A stretch of 64,000 nt of DNA from positions 620,001 to 684,000 of the forward strand of contig NC_089563.1 of NCBI RefSeq assembly GCF_040115645.1. The letters are read 5' to 3'. The stretch comes from Euwallacea fornicatus. Taxonomy: Eukaryota; Arthropoda; Insecta; Coleoptera; Curculionidae. Both the position numbers and the translations under genes were made by a program. The notes under the pieces were generated by a model that worked only from the letters and a program-made list of their open reading frames with translations, was not told the DNA's origin and did no database searches. Each line of letters begins with the position of its first letter. Position 1 is the first letter of the stretch. Positions 21,601-35,600 of the stretch are shown here, piece after piece.

Positions 21601-24600
21601 TTAATCCTGCATCTCTTCGGGTACTTCGTGCGGGTTGAGGATGCCGGGTACTGACAGCTGTACGCGACGCTTTTCCGCTTGTGCGGCCTGGAGAGCCTTT
21701 TCGCGCTCTTCGAGGAACAGATCTGTGTCGTCTTCACCGGTGTATTCCTATTGTACATAAATTTATACAGGATGTCCCAAATGTAAACCATTACTCTTTA
21801 ACCACTATACATATTGAAAAAATAATACTAAAAGGTACCTTAATCCTTGTTAACTGTGACAGCAGATTAATGTTAGTGCAGGCTACTATAAACATGTTAT
21901 TTTTCGGATACAATTTGAACGCAAATCCCAACTATGCCGAAATAATAGATTTCATTACAAGCCCAGAAAATAGCTTTACTCATGCGCACGTGATAGTTTT
22001 CCATGCGAATCGAAGCGAAATTATGTTGTTTGCCAGAATAGTCCAGTTTGTTCATCGTTTGGATTATCTTTCCATCTTGCCTGAATTTATTGTAATAATT
22101 CAGCCATTCTTGTAATGTATGTACGTTCGTATAGTAATTGGTTGGGTCAGTGGATGGAAAATAAAAGTAGTTAAAACAGTATTATTTTTTCATGTAACCA
22201 TATGGTCAGAGTATGTCGATTTACATTTCCAACTCCTTGTGTACCAAAATGAAATCTCTGAAATTAAATAACTTACCCTGATTTGTACCAAAAAGTCTCG
22301 GAGATGCTCCTTGAAGGCGGGTATATCTTGGTTCAAATTGAACATGCCCTGAACCGTAATTTTGATTTGATTATCTGTCAGGTGGGAGAAAGCTGATCGC
22401 AAAAGAGTCGCTATGAATTCTTGAATATACAGTATGTTATCAGTCGTAGGGCCTAGCTGACAGTTTACCCGTCCTGATTCGATCTATGATTTAGAAATAA
22501 ACAAAATGATAAGTTTTACACACAGGTAAAGATTTGCCGGTGAGTAATAAATTGTATTTTCCTCATTCTCCACTGAATCACTAATAATCTTATTTTATAT
22601 CTAAAGATAAAGATTTTTTACAAACATAAACTTAGCAATTTGTAACAGATGAATTGATAGGATTATGACATTTCATCAACATCTCATCAACATCTAAACG
22701 GCTAAAAATTTTTGAGAGGCTTATGTTTTCGAAATTCGCGTTTTTAAATTTTATCCTTATATTTTGAAAACGCCTGTATATTTTTTTAAATTTTAAACCA
22801 TCTTTTTTCTAACTTGAACTACCCGTGCATCGTTTATCGTTTACATAATCTTCATGTAGCTCTATCCGGAACGTTCTGTATTCTCCACATAGAGTTTTTG
22901 TTCATAACATGAAAGAACAAGAGTGCAAAGTAAATGAGATTTGTTATAATTTATTTAGTTTTGTACTCATTTTAGTTACCAAACTTACCAGAGAGAAAAT
23001 ATAAGCCAATATTGTGGCGTGCATAGACAAACTCGCAGTATGGGACGTATCCGTAACGACTGCAAATACGTGCTGCAAAATATCGGTGAGATAAGTTTGA
23101 TAGAAACTGGGAGCCGCCGCCTCGTGTTGTTCCACGTTCTGCAACAATTTCAGTAAGATCTGCAGCCCAGTATCGGCCACATTTCTCATCGTGTGTTTAA
23201 ATGCCCAAATTATGCTGTCAAGAACCAGCTGTAAATCACAAAAATTCATAAACCAGCAATTTTTAATCAAAACCCTCAATTCAAACCTTGAATTGTGTAG
23301 GGGGGATGTTTAAGAACGCGGCAAAACAATGGTTGTTAACCGCCTGAAGGAGTAGAAAGAAATTAGTCCTGTGCTCGGGATATTCTTCAAAGTCTTTGTT
23401 AATCATTTCTAATGTACATTCAAAGACAGCATCGAAAATTTTCGGCACCTGCAATTTATTTTTACAAAAAAACTAGAAATAATTTCAATAGAAACCCAAT
23501 TACCTCCAAGGTAATATGTCCTTCAAGTTTATTTACAATAGTCGCGATAGCGCTGAGCACTTCTGGCTCCCTAGCACAAGGCACGGTGGTTCGCTGATAG
23601 TCCAAAAGAACAGCGTCCAAAAACGGAGGAATAAAATTTTCTAGAACCATTTTGTTGTCGTTCGACCTTGACACCCAGTCAGAGATCAGTTTAAGGGTCT
23701 CCTTCTTTACTACTCTCATGGCTTTAATCAGAGGTTGCTTAGTGACTGCTTCCCCGTTCAACGTGATGGCGGCTGTTATGTTCTCGGACATAACCTTGAG
23801 TAAAGAAATATTTGGCTTGGACTTGCACAACAAAGGACGAAAATACTATTTGCACACCCACGAATAATTTCAGTCGCGACGCAAAACGGAATAAAAGCAC
23901 TTTCTTCCAGAGGTGCGCTGCTAATTTTTTTATTACCTATGTTCTATTTTATAAAAACTGGCAATCATATAAAAGAACTACATTCCTGTCAAAATTAACG
24001 TTGACCATATTCTAGTGTTAATATAAAATTAAAAATTACCTGTAGAAAACATTTGAATTCAAGTTAATTGGCCTTCATACTCTAAGCTTGTATAGAGAAC
24101 ATACATTCTATATAAAATGAGAGCATGGTTTATTACAAGAACACTGAAATTGTCTTGGTGAGATAACTGTGACAAGCAATATAACATTACTAAAAAACAG
24201 GTTCTGAACCTGTTATTCTATCTAAATTAAATGAAAAACTTTGGGATAGAATATTAAGTAGCCCCTTTTAACTGTTTATCTAGCACTTCTAATTCAAAGA
24301 TTAAACTCCAAGATAAAATTAATTTAAAACTAAATGAACAATTGCATTTTAGTTAGCAAAATAGTCTGGACATAAAATATTTGTTTACCTTGTAGACATT
24401 AAGCATGTCTAAATAAATTCTCCCTAGCTGCAATACATAAGCATGGTTCAGAGCTTTACAGGCTCTGACATTTGTCTTCAATATACTAGCCAATTGCTTC
24501 ACAATTTCTATCTCCTTCAAAATGTTCACATTCTTACTTGCTTGGCTTATAATATCATCCCACACCTAAAAATTTATATTAAAAACATCTGGTCTCCCTA

Positions 24601-26789
24601 AAAAGGAAACTTAATAATTAACCATCTAAAATAACCTTTTACCATTTCATTTATGCACATTCTAAATACCTCTGTCACCTAAAATATAATGCTCTTCAAA
24701 AATTACAGTTTGCAGATCATTTCCTCAATAGCAAAAAGTACTATATACAAATATTTTAGACCAAATAAAACAAAAATCATACTTCAAATAGGATCTAGTT
24801 TTAACTAATAACATTAATATACCCTACCTGATTAGGCAACATCATATATTTCTCAATCAATGCCTCCTGTGTTGACTGATCAGCTTGGGCTGAAATCATG
24901 TATCCCACAGCTTCATAAAATGTGTGCACTTGTTGCTGCTGCAAGTCGCATATTATCGTTGAAATAGATCCTAAAATGTCCTCAATAAAAGGACAAGATT
25001 CCCCTATCTGTGTGGTTACAAAGTGCCTTCTACATTTCATGGCAATCTTTATAAAGGTGTCGCAAGCCATATCCTGAACACCATCATGTGTCTCATGCAT
25101 GAATTCAAAAAGTTTGTTCACAACTGTCTTCAAGAATTTCCAATGAGCTCTTAAAAATCTGGGGTACTGGCCAACCACATACATGATATTTGAGGCGATT
25201 ATAGCTTTGTTATCCTTGCCTCTTTTGTGCTCACAAAGCAAAAGTAAATCTTTTATTACTGTCACTAAAAATCGCTTTTCATCCTCTTCATGCATTGCAC
25301 CTGATATGCTTCCAATAGCCCAACAAAGAGTGTTGAGATTTTTCCAAGACCATTCAGTTCCATCTACTTGGTTTTGTAGCTTGGTGGTCATAATTCTTTC
25401 TGTATTGGCATAGTCCAAGTGGGTGAGATAAACAAGAGTCTCACGCATGTTTTTATACAGATTGATTGAATCTGTGTCTTTCATAAACTCCCTAACCACC
25501 TCTCCATTGTCATTTTCTACTACTAACACTTCTTCTGGCTTGGCCATTCTTGAGATCATAATATAACGAACCTTAGTTAGTACTTCTTGATAAGTAGTTC
25601 TTCGACTATTAGTGAAGAATATAGGGCCTCCAGCTACCATATGCTGAAGTTCAGCGTCACGGTACAGCTCAGAAGCTAAATTATTCCAGAACTCCAGGCA
25701 AATTTTGAAAATCTCAACCTCATCAACTTCTGAGATAAGAACAAGGTAAGACAGAGCATTTCCAAGTAGTGCTTCCTGAGTTTCAGCAATGTTTCCATGT
25801 TCTTTCAAGAATGTGCACAAAAATAAGGCCAAATTTTGAATGAAATTTTGTTCTTGATCTTGCCCACAAGCATAAGCAGACTTAATATCTGTTGTCACTG
25901 GCAACATAATTTCTAACTGAGCCATGGTTTGATTGAATAAATTCAGAAACATATCATCATAATTGCTCACTGTGACTCCTGCAATTTCCGTCAAACACTT
26001 TAAGGTAACATTTCTAAACATTGGAACTGGGAGGAATTTAAATGTTAATGTGCTTATCAGTTTTGTTTCAAAAATATAGCCCAAAGGGATCCAATTGAGA
26101 AATCTCAACAAAGTCTCCAAAGTGGCATTTACTAATGGGGGATTTTGGGAGTTTTCTAATACAAACTGACACAAATGAAAGATGGCTGAGAACTCATGAC
26201 ACATCGTATCCTTCAGATGTTTAGCTTTTGTTTGTGTAATTTGACCTGAAGAGAAATCAAAAAGCTCTTCACTGAGAAGCTTTAAGATAACCATATTATT
26301 TTGGCAAAGGCTTTCGTTGGTTTTACTTGCACCCACAATATCAGGAATGAAACTTTCCCAATTCTTAGGCCATTCTCGTTTTAACACCTGCACCAAAATC
26401 ATGTTCAATTTGTTTAAGTAAGTCTTGTTTGCCTCCAATGATTCAGGATCAGAGCTGGTTTTAATAATCAATGAAACAATGTACTTTTTAATACCCTCAC
26501 ATTGATTCCTGGGTAAAACTTTCCAGCGAGTCTTAATAACTTGTTCCAATATTTGTAGAGCAAAATATTTTGTTTGTTGATTACTTGAAAATTCCAATAT
26601 TGTGTCAACCCTCGTCCAGGCATCTGGATGTTCCTTAAGGGTGGTTAACACCTCCTGAGCCATCCTTTGCGTTTCACCATTGCCAGCATACATGCTGATG
26701 ACCACACTCTCCAGGAGGTTAATGTCCAATTTTTGGTTGAAATCCAGCAAAGCCGCTGCGGCCTGCTGTCCTAATGGAATAGTTGCCAT
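21601..26789 (-). CDS. emb: exportin-1 (CRM1/embargoed), seven exons
   Basis: The main nuclear export receptor: with RanGTP it binds leucine-rich export signals and carries cargo through nuclear pores. Exons, 5' to 3' on the minus strand: 26789-24828, 24565-24389, 23794-23504, 23448-23287, 23228-22989, 22483-22277, 21747-21601. All six introns are phase 0 and join to 1061 codons, the family's normal length (about 1060-1070). Visible are the importin-beta N-terminal region (about 40-110), HEAT helices throughout, the acidic loop VVENDNGEVVREFMKDTDS (about 423-441), the export-signal groove around 510-560 with Cys519 in LLLLCEHKRG (equivalent to human Cys528, the leptomycin B target), and the C-terminus FLEERE...NPHEVPEEMQD. 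The start is ATG after AAGGAA; nothing is broken. Confidence 0.95.
24828..26789 (-). CDS. emb: exportin-1 exon 1 (residues 1-654)
   Basis: One uninterrupted 1962-bp exon codes the N-terminal 62% of the protein, from MATIPLG to MMLPNQ, with donor CAG|GTAGGG. The remaining 407 residues are spread over six short exons. Two of the later introns are only 55 bp (23449-23503) and 58 bp (23229-23286). Confidence 0.93.
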
Positions 26790-27400
26790 TTCCTTAATTG
26801 TATCACCTCCGACTCACTCAACAACACTCAATCATTCCCTGAGTTCTAAAACTGCCAAAAACAGAATTTGTGAGGCAAGAACCATGATGATAGAATTGTG
26901 AAATTAGGCTTCAAAAACAAACCTCCAAACTAACCTCAGAAACTGTTTCAAAAGACTAAATTGCAGCGGTGGTTGGAAAATACGTAACACGAAACGAAAA
27001 ACTTAAAATTGGCTTGCAAAAATGCTCAATTATTGAGGAGTTCACACAGAAGTCTCTGCAAAGGAGAGTTTAGGAGGCGAAGTTTTTTAGCGCCCAGAGA
27101 TGCTTTCCATGTGGTTTTGGCGGGGAGAAATTGTTCCAAGTAAATTTTATGGGAAAGATAATTATCCTAGGAAGGTGAAACTTACTATTAAATCTTAGTT
27201 TTTCTAGATAAAACACCAGAACACCACTCACGTAAACTACGAAGAGTCTCCCTATAAAAAGCGCAAAACCAAAAACGACATTGGACATTTATCACAATGC
27301 CAAATTCGATTATTCGAACACCGTTAGGTGGCGCTGAGCTAGGCCGGCTTCTCGTTCTCGGAATTAGACGCTTTCGCCTTAAAAGAAGAGTCAACAAGAA
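26790..27400 (-). promoter_or_regulatory. exportin-1 5' leader and promoter region
   Basis: Upstream of the exportin-1 start on the minus strand lies non-coding sequence with a locally higher G+C stretch near 27060-27380. No TATA box was recognised. Short open frames here (27070-27397) show no protein features. The transcription start cannot be placed from sequence alone. Confidence 0.35.
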
Positions 27401-28392
27401 CTGATTTTAAGAAATCTATTCTCTTGTTTTCGACTGTTGATTAAACATGATGTCTTGTTCAGGAAAATGGAGAGCCATACAGCCACACATGTTAAATTCA
27501 CAATTTTTGACTCAAAAATCATAATATTGAAATGCTATACTTCTAATTAAAACAAAATTAAGTTGTAATTTAAAATCTCGGAAACAGCAAGAAATAAGCA
27601 TAAGAGAGTAGCAAGCATAATATATTAAAAACTTATCAATTCTTACTTATTTTAAGGGTAACATATATTTCCGGTATTAACTTTAAAAGATATCGCAATT
27701 GAGTGTATTAATTGATTACGAAACATTATTCCTCGTTTTTTTCATTTAGTTTTTTGCTACTTTTATTACTCACTTAGCGACCTAATCGGTCACAACGCCC
27801 TCATAATTTTTTTTACAGTTTTGTTACGGTTGCTACAGCTATGAATGTTGAACATTTTTCTCCTATTGTGTGTACAGTGGACACTAATTTTGGTATAACG
27901 ATAATTTCAAATATTGCAATAATCACATTTTTCCACATAAATAGTCTAATATTTAGAAGATAAATAGCAAATGAATAGGTACTAGCAAGTTTTGATATAT
28001 TTCTCATTGCGTTCGACGGGATTATATCGTGTTCATTATTGAGTAGTTTTACATTCACCATGTTTTCAAGAAATATTGTTTTTTGAAATGAACAATAAAT
28101 TAAAAGATAGTTTGAATCAAAATAATATACCATTTCGTCTATAAAATGTTGCTACAATACTTGACACTTTTACTATATTAGGCTCAGGACGTTGTCTCGA
28201 GTGTCAAAAAATCATATTTTAACAAATCATCTACTAGACATGCCGTCTCGGCTCTTATGAGCTTAGGCATCCGTATCATTTGTTGCATATTACGATACCA
28301 TGGGGTTATTTTTTAACTTTCATCTTTACGTAAGCGAGGTCATAATGCGGGAACTTCGCTCGATCCGCTAAATCTTATTTGCTACACATAAC

Positions 28393-28708
28393 TATATAGT
28401 AGAGCCCCCATTAGTAAGAGTTCATGTAAGACGAATTCGTATAACACGTTATAAAAGGCATGTATAACTCGGCGAAAGAATGAAAAAAATAGTAAAACGC
28501 GTCTATTATTCAACAGTAATAAAAATTGTTATTTTGTAGTGTTTTAAGGTAAATTATCAATAAATAATTTGTTTTGATGTAATTAGTTAATTAATCGTTT
28601 TAGATTGTAAACAGCTTGTGTATTTGTGTAATGTAAGTAACTTGTATAACACGAATTTATATAACACAAAATGTATCTATCGTGTTATAGCGGGATCTAA
28701 TGTATACA
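28393..28708. mobile_element. possible pogo/Tigger-type MITE
   Basis: Left end TATAGTAGAGCCCCCATTAG and inverted right end TATACATTAGATCCCGCTAT resemble the CAGTAGAGTCCC-type ends of pogo/Tigger elements. Both halves repeat the TTCGTATAACACG / TTCGTGTTATAC theme in inverted order. About 315 bp, no coding sequence. Confidence 0.4.
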
Positions 28709-29217
28709 TTTTTTGTTGGTTACATATATGTAATTATTTACTCAACTATCAACATCCGAGCATGCCACATTTAGAACCTCTCTATCAATCGCTTCATCCC
28801 AGTGCAATCTGAGCGAACATAGCCAGCCTAGAAACTCGAAAACCTTTTTATTGTGCGGCATTGCCAATGTTTATTCAATTAGTTTTCTAATAATTTCAAT
28901 TCATAAAAATAAATAGAATAAGGAACACAACAGTTAATTATAGTAGGTAACAATTATTTTATTTGATAATTGTGAAAAACGTGGAGAACAAAGAAGGTAC
29001 TGCGAGGTAAAATAAAGAAAACTGGTAGATTTCAGAGCATGCTAGAATATTTTAATCTTTAATAAATAAACTGTAAGTCATCTGGGAAATTAAAAAAATT
29101 GCTTTTAATATCAGGTACTTGAATTTATAAAAATATACGTTTTTTTATTAACTAATTATAAAGTAGAAATTTCGACTTTCCACATAGTGAAAATCTTAAG
29201 AAGCTCCAAATATTTTT

Positions 29218-29433
29218 TCAATCTGACAACGTCGCCCATAACGTTGAAGTCTTGCTTGAAAAACAAACGCTGCAATACAAACCGTAGATGCGAACAAAAC
29301 GATAAGTTTGCGCTGTCCATGGCTGCGTTCGTGGTTCTGTTGCGATAGCTTTCTTCTCCGGTAAAATACGTGAAATTCGATCTTTGTTTGCTTTGGTCGG
29401 TTTATCTAAAGGCATCTCGTGTTTACTATCCAT
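29218..29433 (-). CDS. small uncharacterised open frame next to the ADAM first exon
   Basis: An ATG at 29433 (minus; a further in-frame ATG lies at 29463) starts a 71-codon hydrophilic frame, MDSKHEMPLDKPTK..., in reasonable context (GGGAAAATG). The overlapping +1 frame is also open from about 29395 and codes a hydrophobic span, RKLIVLFASTVCIAAFVFQ, followed by basic residues, as in a small single-pass protein. Which frame is used, if either, cannot be decided; a frameshifted pseudogene or chance is possible. I do not recognise a family. Confidence 0.2.
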   Translation of the reverse strand: MDSKHEMPLDKPTKANKDRISRILPEKKAIATEPRTQPWTAQTYRFVRIYGLYCSVCFSSKTSTLWATLSD

Positions 29434-29593
29434 TTTCCCACTTTTAGTCCCTATTCCATTCAATCTAAGTTTTCTAAAGGCCCCAATTACGACTACCTAG
29501 CCCCGTTTTCGTAGTTCAGCCTTGCATGCATCCCAAGGATATTTTTATACCAAATGCACTCGGTATGCATTCTAGTATAGTTCAGTGAAAAAT

Positions 29594-29684
29594 ATGGCTC
29601 AATTCTTGCGGTTGTATGTTTGTTTGGTGATATTACTTGTGGCTCAAATTTGTTGTGGATTGCATATAGAAAGGGAACAAAGAG
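29594..29684 (+). CDS. ADAM exon 1: signal peptide
   Basis: ATG at 29594 begins 30 codons with a hydrophobic core (LYVCLVILLVAQICCG) and a likely cleavage after residue 22, then HIEREQR. The donor GAG|GTAAGT leaves phase 1, matching the phase-1 entry of the exon at 56377. An arthropod initiator-like TCAGT lies at 29582-29586, too close to the ATG to be certain. The link to the downstream exons rests on phase and protein order. Confidence 0.65.
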
Positions 29685-32600
29685 GTAAGTGGTCAGGAAT
29701 TAATTATTTTAAGGTATAAGGAGACTTCATTTTATGAAAAAGTGGCAATATATTCATTTCGTACGAATTTAGCTTTAATCTGGGAAGTTTTGGGACAAAT
29801 TATTCAGGGCTCCATTGAAGTGCAGGCAACTGTTGAAATTATAAATATCCTGTTGTTGGAAGTTGGAAATAAAGGCTACCTTCCAAGAATTGTATTACTA
29901 AACTTAGGAACCTTTTATAATTTGACTCTTAAGATCTTCCCTATGTAGGGATGTTATATTTAGTTCCTAGAGGGAGGTATCTACCCTTTGTTTAAAATTG
30001 TTTTTCTCATGTTATTTGGGGATAAAATAAGAATATGTAGGTTTTTGTAATAAACATGCAAGATAAGGGCGATCATAAAAGCAGGATGTAAACTAGGGTC
30101 TTGATTAAGTCATTTGCTTTTTATCATCACACATCTTACCAACAACTAATAACAGATTAATATATCTAAGACATGCCCCTAGAATTTTAAAGCTTAGTTG
30201 TTTTTTTTTATTATCACCCTTTATTTGATAGTCTTCAGCAGATGACAACAGATTTAATTTATATTGTGATTTTACTAAATATGCCTTTCAAAGGACTTGA
30301 TAGTGTCACATAAGATATTAGTCAGGAAAAGATTAACATATCTTTAGCTCATGACTAAAGGTTCACATAAACTGCAATTTAATAAAATTATTTGTTAATC
30401 ATCAATCTGCTGCATATAAATAATTTGAAATTTTTTTATTGTCCAATTATAGTTTATTTTGTTAATGGTCTTGGTGGTGTCCTGCTGACTGTACATTTTC
30501 AAAAAGTGAAACTTTGACAACCTATGTTGTTTCAAAATTTGTGGCTTTTCTGACATATATTTATGTTATGTCAAACTTGAAGAAAAATAAGGTTTTTCAT
30601 AGAATGCTAGAGTCCAATGAGCCTATGCTCATTGGGCTAGTGAGTGAATAAGGCTATCCTCACTCCCCTTGTATGCTATGGAGTTCTGTATAGGAGTAGA
30701 AATGGTTGAGACAGAGCAGCAATACTTAAAAATCACACGAGGTATGAACATCTCTCAGAGATCTCAAAATATTTATCATTGACCCGAAACATAAATTCAA
30801 AAATAAAGGTTGAATCACATTTATTATAGTTCTTGGAGCTATGCAATATAATTTGAAGGATCAGGAGTAAATAAAACCTAGAAATGCCGCAGAATTTCCA
30901 TAAACAAATCCCATATTGCAGGTAAATGGGACTCAGCCCAAGCTAATTTCGTTCCTACTGACCATGCTATTAAGTGTTTAGTGTCTTGTTTAACATGTAG
31001 CTATGTAGCTAACCAAAAGAATAAAACATTTGTTTTGATCATGTTCAAAATGAATTGGTTAGCCTCTAACCAGTCCCTCATGATCAACGCGTCATGAGGC
31101 ATGACCGCAGTCAAGCTGTCGACACGGATGGTGGTCACACAGGTGAATTGTCGTCTGCGAACACGGTGAATCATCGAAAAATGTCGATATTATACAGATA
31201 ATTTCTACAACTTCAAAACTATCATGGTCCCAATATCAGATCCCTGAGGTACTTTAGTTGAGATGTTTCTTATTTTAAACATTTATTTCCAAATTAAACG
31301 GACTGCGATCTCCTTGTCCAAAAAGACCCAAATAAGAAGTACATCATGGTTAATCAGGACTGGCAAAGATTTGTCCAAACTAGAAAAACTGAGGTTTTTT
31401 TAGTTTTCTGTTAAATTTGTTCAGTGTTTTGCATTAATGGTTATTTGTTATTATGTTGCTATTGTTAACAATGTTGTATTTGTTTCAATAAGGTTATACC
31501 TTTTCCTATTATAAATATTTTAGATATATTTTAATTTGTAACTCATATTAAAATTAATTCATTTACCATAGAAATATAAATTGAGTATACAGAAATCAAC
31601 TCAGATGTACTAGTTGCCTGTAAACCCAGGTAGGATAGGTTTTTAGCAAACAAGTCTATAATAATACGTCAAATTATTTATAAACTTATAGAGGACATAT
31701 ATACTAAAAAACGCAAAGAAAAAATAGAAAAAAAACCATGTGTTATTCCAAGATATTAAGGGACTTAATGGCGAAGCTCGTGAGGTTAAAGATATTGGAT
31801 TAATTTTGCCAATTGTAAAATAATTCTTGAATGAATATGAAATTTAACACCACCTCATTTTTATAGCAACAGTTTAAAACAATATCCCATGTGACAAAGT
31901 TAACGTGTCCTCTCTTCAGTATGACGTCTTTCCCTGGAACCGGATACTGCAGTGTCACACCATTTGTGTGCCGTTTCCTCTTTATCATCGCCTCGCTTTT
32001 GTGTGTTTTTTTTTCAGGACTATGCACACAGTTCACTGAACAAGTTCACAAAACTTTCATATTGTTTCATCTGTTTTTATCACAGACCTCGTTCTATAAA
32101 TATGTCGCCGGGCAGCATGATAATATTCGGTTTTAATACAAATAAAAACGATAAAATCCAAGTTATCAAATTGCAATAAGTTTATTGTCAGTGTTATTAA
32201 AAGTTTTATCCAAGATCCATTTGTTTGGAAAAAACAGGGTTCAAATGAATCGACGATTAATAATATTTTTCAGGTCATGTGTGTTTAGTCCTGAATGTAG
32301 TAATCGGTACAACTATCATGGAGTCGGTTAAAGCCCCCTTATTTATTTCTTTTTTGACTTTCTGTTCCAACGTGAACCCAACCAATCACAATCCCTTTTG
32401 TGTGTCCAGTTGCGTACAACCTGGATCGAAATAATAGAAATTTGTTTCAAACTATATTTCCATTTAATTTATGGAAAATATTTATGACAATATGTTATGT
32501 AATATTGTAATTAGCTGTTTCAAGTTTATTGTAATGTTGCTGAGGATTCTTTGATCGTAATGATATCGGATTATATTGAGGATTGTTGCAGCAAAAGCTG

Positions 32601-35600
32601 CAATGGCACAGATAATTTTCCTATTTCATTCATTAGAAACCCCTCGATAAACCTGAGCTTTTTAAGTATTTCGAAGTGAAAAGGAAAATCCTCATACATT
32701 TTTTAAATAGCTAAAGGCAAGATGTAGACGGAAGTAGAACATCGGCATGGCAACGTCGAGAACACGTAGGTGTATATTTCAAGAGGATCTTCCAATGCAG
32801 CTGTCTGCTATTGAAATATCTGCATGTGCCTTGGATAAAAGAAATAGGCTTTTGTGTGAGCTTTAGAAGGGATTTCGTGCTTTCAGGTAAAAATTCAGAA
32901 CTGTAAAGTAAAGCTTTGAGGTGAGGTTCACACAGGAATAAGTGAGAATGAGGAATAATGAGGATCTGCATATTCATTCTAGTGTTTTGATGAATATATA
33001 AATATCGATTTATTAATTTATGGAGCTATGTATTTATATTGTGAGAACTTAGTTCTATTTGCTATTGTGTATTTTAAAAATATTTTAAAATCCAAAAGTC
33101 TTCACTTGATATTTCGTAGAGAATTTCTTGTAAATCCCGAGTAAACTGTTCTTTCCCGAAAGTGAGTTAAAGAGTGGTGAATGGAACACTTCATTTGTGC
33201 CAATTCTAAGTTTTCATATAAATTAAATTTGGTGTGCAATAAGGTTACTGATTCACTCTTCATCAATTGTAAGCGTATCTACCAATCTTTAGATCTGTTT
33301 GTTTAATAGAAAATAATTCTACTTTGATGGATTAATATGAAGCCAATTGAAGTCATCTACTACATAGCAAAGATTTTCGATTTGTCGAGGTGAAACTCAC
33401 AATGACTGTTTCATTTGAGGTAGTAATTTTCGACAGTTCATGTAGATTAAGACGCTTTAAATGTAATATTTAATAATAATATATTGCTATTGTCGAAAAT
33501 TTTTCTCGCTTTATATCTTCGGATCAGAGAGGCTTTTCAAAAATCATCAAGGACAAAATATAAAAAAAAAAGTCCAAGGAATAACCTTCTGAAGTTTTGC
33601 CGCAGGTTTAATGGACATCCTGTATAAATATTGTATTGTTTTAAATTTATTATCATTACTTCATATATCATTTACCCACGCTGCATTGATTTACAATTCC
33701 TAGTAATAGAAACTGTATTTATTTTAGATATGTCCTACTCATTTACCAACCAAATGTGTTTCCTTCATGTTTGTTTTTATTAATGTAAGACGAATTAGGG
33801 ATAGTGGACATTGGTTCCTGTAATTCTAAGCCTGAAAGCCCCATTAGCATGGAGGAATGGGTTTTAATTGAATTACTTAGTTGTAGGCCGCTTTTAATTC
33901 AATTGATTTACATTGCTGTGTGAGCTTTCCATCTTGATTTGTTTGAAATAAGTGTTTGTAGATGCAGGAAGATTTGTTAACAGTTGCTTGAAACCGACCA
34001 TGCAGGAAAAAATACAATTCTATTTGCTCATAACAATACTTAGCTAGAAGTTAAATCTCATAAATGTATAATAGTATCTCAAGAGGTATCTAGAGTTATT
34101 GCCGAAAAAGGCAATAAAAGTAGCGGTAAACAAGCAACTACTACAAATCGCAAAATCAATAAATATAAAGAAGACTTTTATTAATTTCTTCTAAGAACAA
34201 ATGTTCTAATAACCTATCGCATTGCCCTACTGTTAATTAGTTCAAATCGTTTCTTGTGTCTGATAACAATATTGTTTATCTATTCTGAAGTGCAAAGTTT
34301 GGTATTAATGTGGGGTTTTAGTTTTCTGAGAAAGACGGATTTGGTATTTTGTTCCACCGAAGAAATTATTAGGAGATAATAATTATTGCCATAGTTCTCT
34401 CTCTACGTTACTTAGCTGCATTTTTATGGGTTAGCAGCTTCGGCTTCGGGGTCATCACATACATTATTCATGATCATTACTGTATTGCATTTGTTGTATT
34501 TAGGCTACTTTCTTCGGAATTGCTCCACTAGGTGTATAAGTAAATCTCACCATTCTGCACTTTAGCAAGTTACACGTAATGGCGGAAACTCTTGTACCTC
34601 TACCGTACCGTACCCTAATGCACATTAAATATTAGGGTCAAGAGTGCGTGTAAAAGCCTCACAAAAGTTCAACGTACCATTTTATCATAACTCGTTCAAC
34701 CGTGGTTAATTGGTCTTAACCTTGTCGGTCAACTGCCTTCGTATGTGTACTACGTTGAAGGCGTCTTCTCACCTTTTTCAGGAGTAAAAAAAAATAAAGA
34801 AAGCACATAATACATTATTTGCTTAATTGACTTACTAATAGCGAATTAATTACGCAATCTTGGGAACAAGAATAGTTAAGAAATAAATGTACGAATTGTT
34901 ACGTGACTGAGCATTAAGGTTTCTCATATGGACGTACTGATGGAAAAGTTGAAATTAGTTGTGTTTTTATGTGCAAAGCTATTTTGTTATATACTTGCAG
35001 GGAAAGTTTGAGAAGCACCTGTATTTTTAATTTATTATCTGACAAAAAAATGGGGAATGTTCGTCCCGAATAGCTTAGAGTGTGAGTTTTCGAAAGACAA
35101 AACCACACTTTGTGGTATAATTCTCATAAAAAGGAAGTGAAGTGCATACTCTAGAATTCGGAACACACGCACACTTAGTAGATGTCCGGCCAAAATGAAT
35201 TAGGTTGTTGAGCAAATCGGAACTCATTGGAGGATCTAGATATATCAGGGATGTGCAATATAGTGTGTATGCTCACCAGATATTAAATTGATAATATTTT
35301 TTATTTAAATATGTGGCAATATAGAGGGTATTATGGTACAAAAAGTATATAGATAAAAGCTGGAAAGGAACACGTCTACCAAAAATTATCCTAAAGATGT
35401 ATAAGACATTTTCGGTCTAAATACAGGGTGTTTCCTAACTATGTGTAAAAAATTTAAAGGCGTAATCCTCGACTGATTTTGAGTCAAAAATGTCTAATAA
35501 ACATATGTCCGCAAATGCCTTGTTTCCAAGATACAGGGTGTTGACTGAAAGACGTTGAAAAAGGTTTTAAAGGTTTCTAAAGGTTTGGTGGTATTTACTA

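Noticed and set aside
25183..25413. Plus-strand open frame within exportin-1
   Set aside because: Antisense to a conserved exon; no independent signal.
27070..27397. Two minus-strand open frames upstream of exportin-1
   Set aside because: They lie in the leader/promoter region with no protein features and no splice to the exportin-1 start.
31991..32110. Strong pyrimidine-rich acceptor (ending TTTTTTTTCAG at 32017) as a candidate ADAM exon 2
   Set aside because: In the required phase the peptide (GLCTQFTEQVHKTFILFHLF...) has no ADAM prodomain features and no donor with the right phase; the exon at 56377 fits both.
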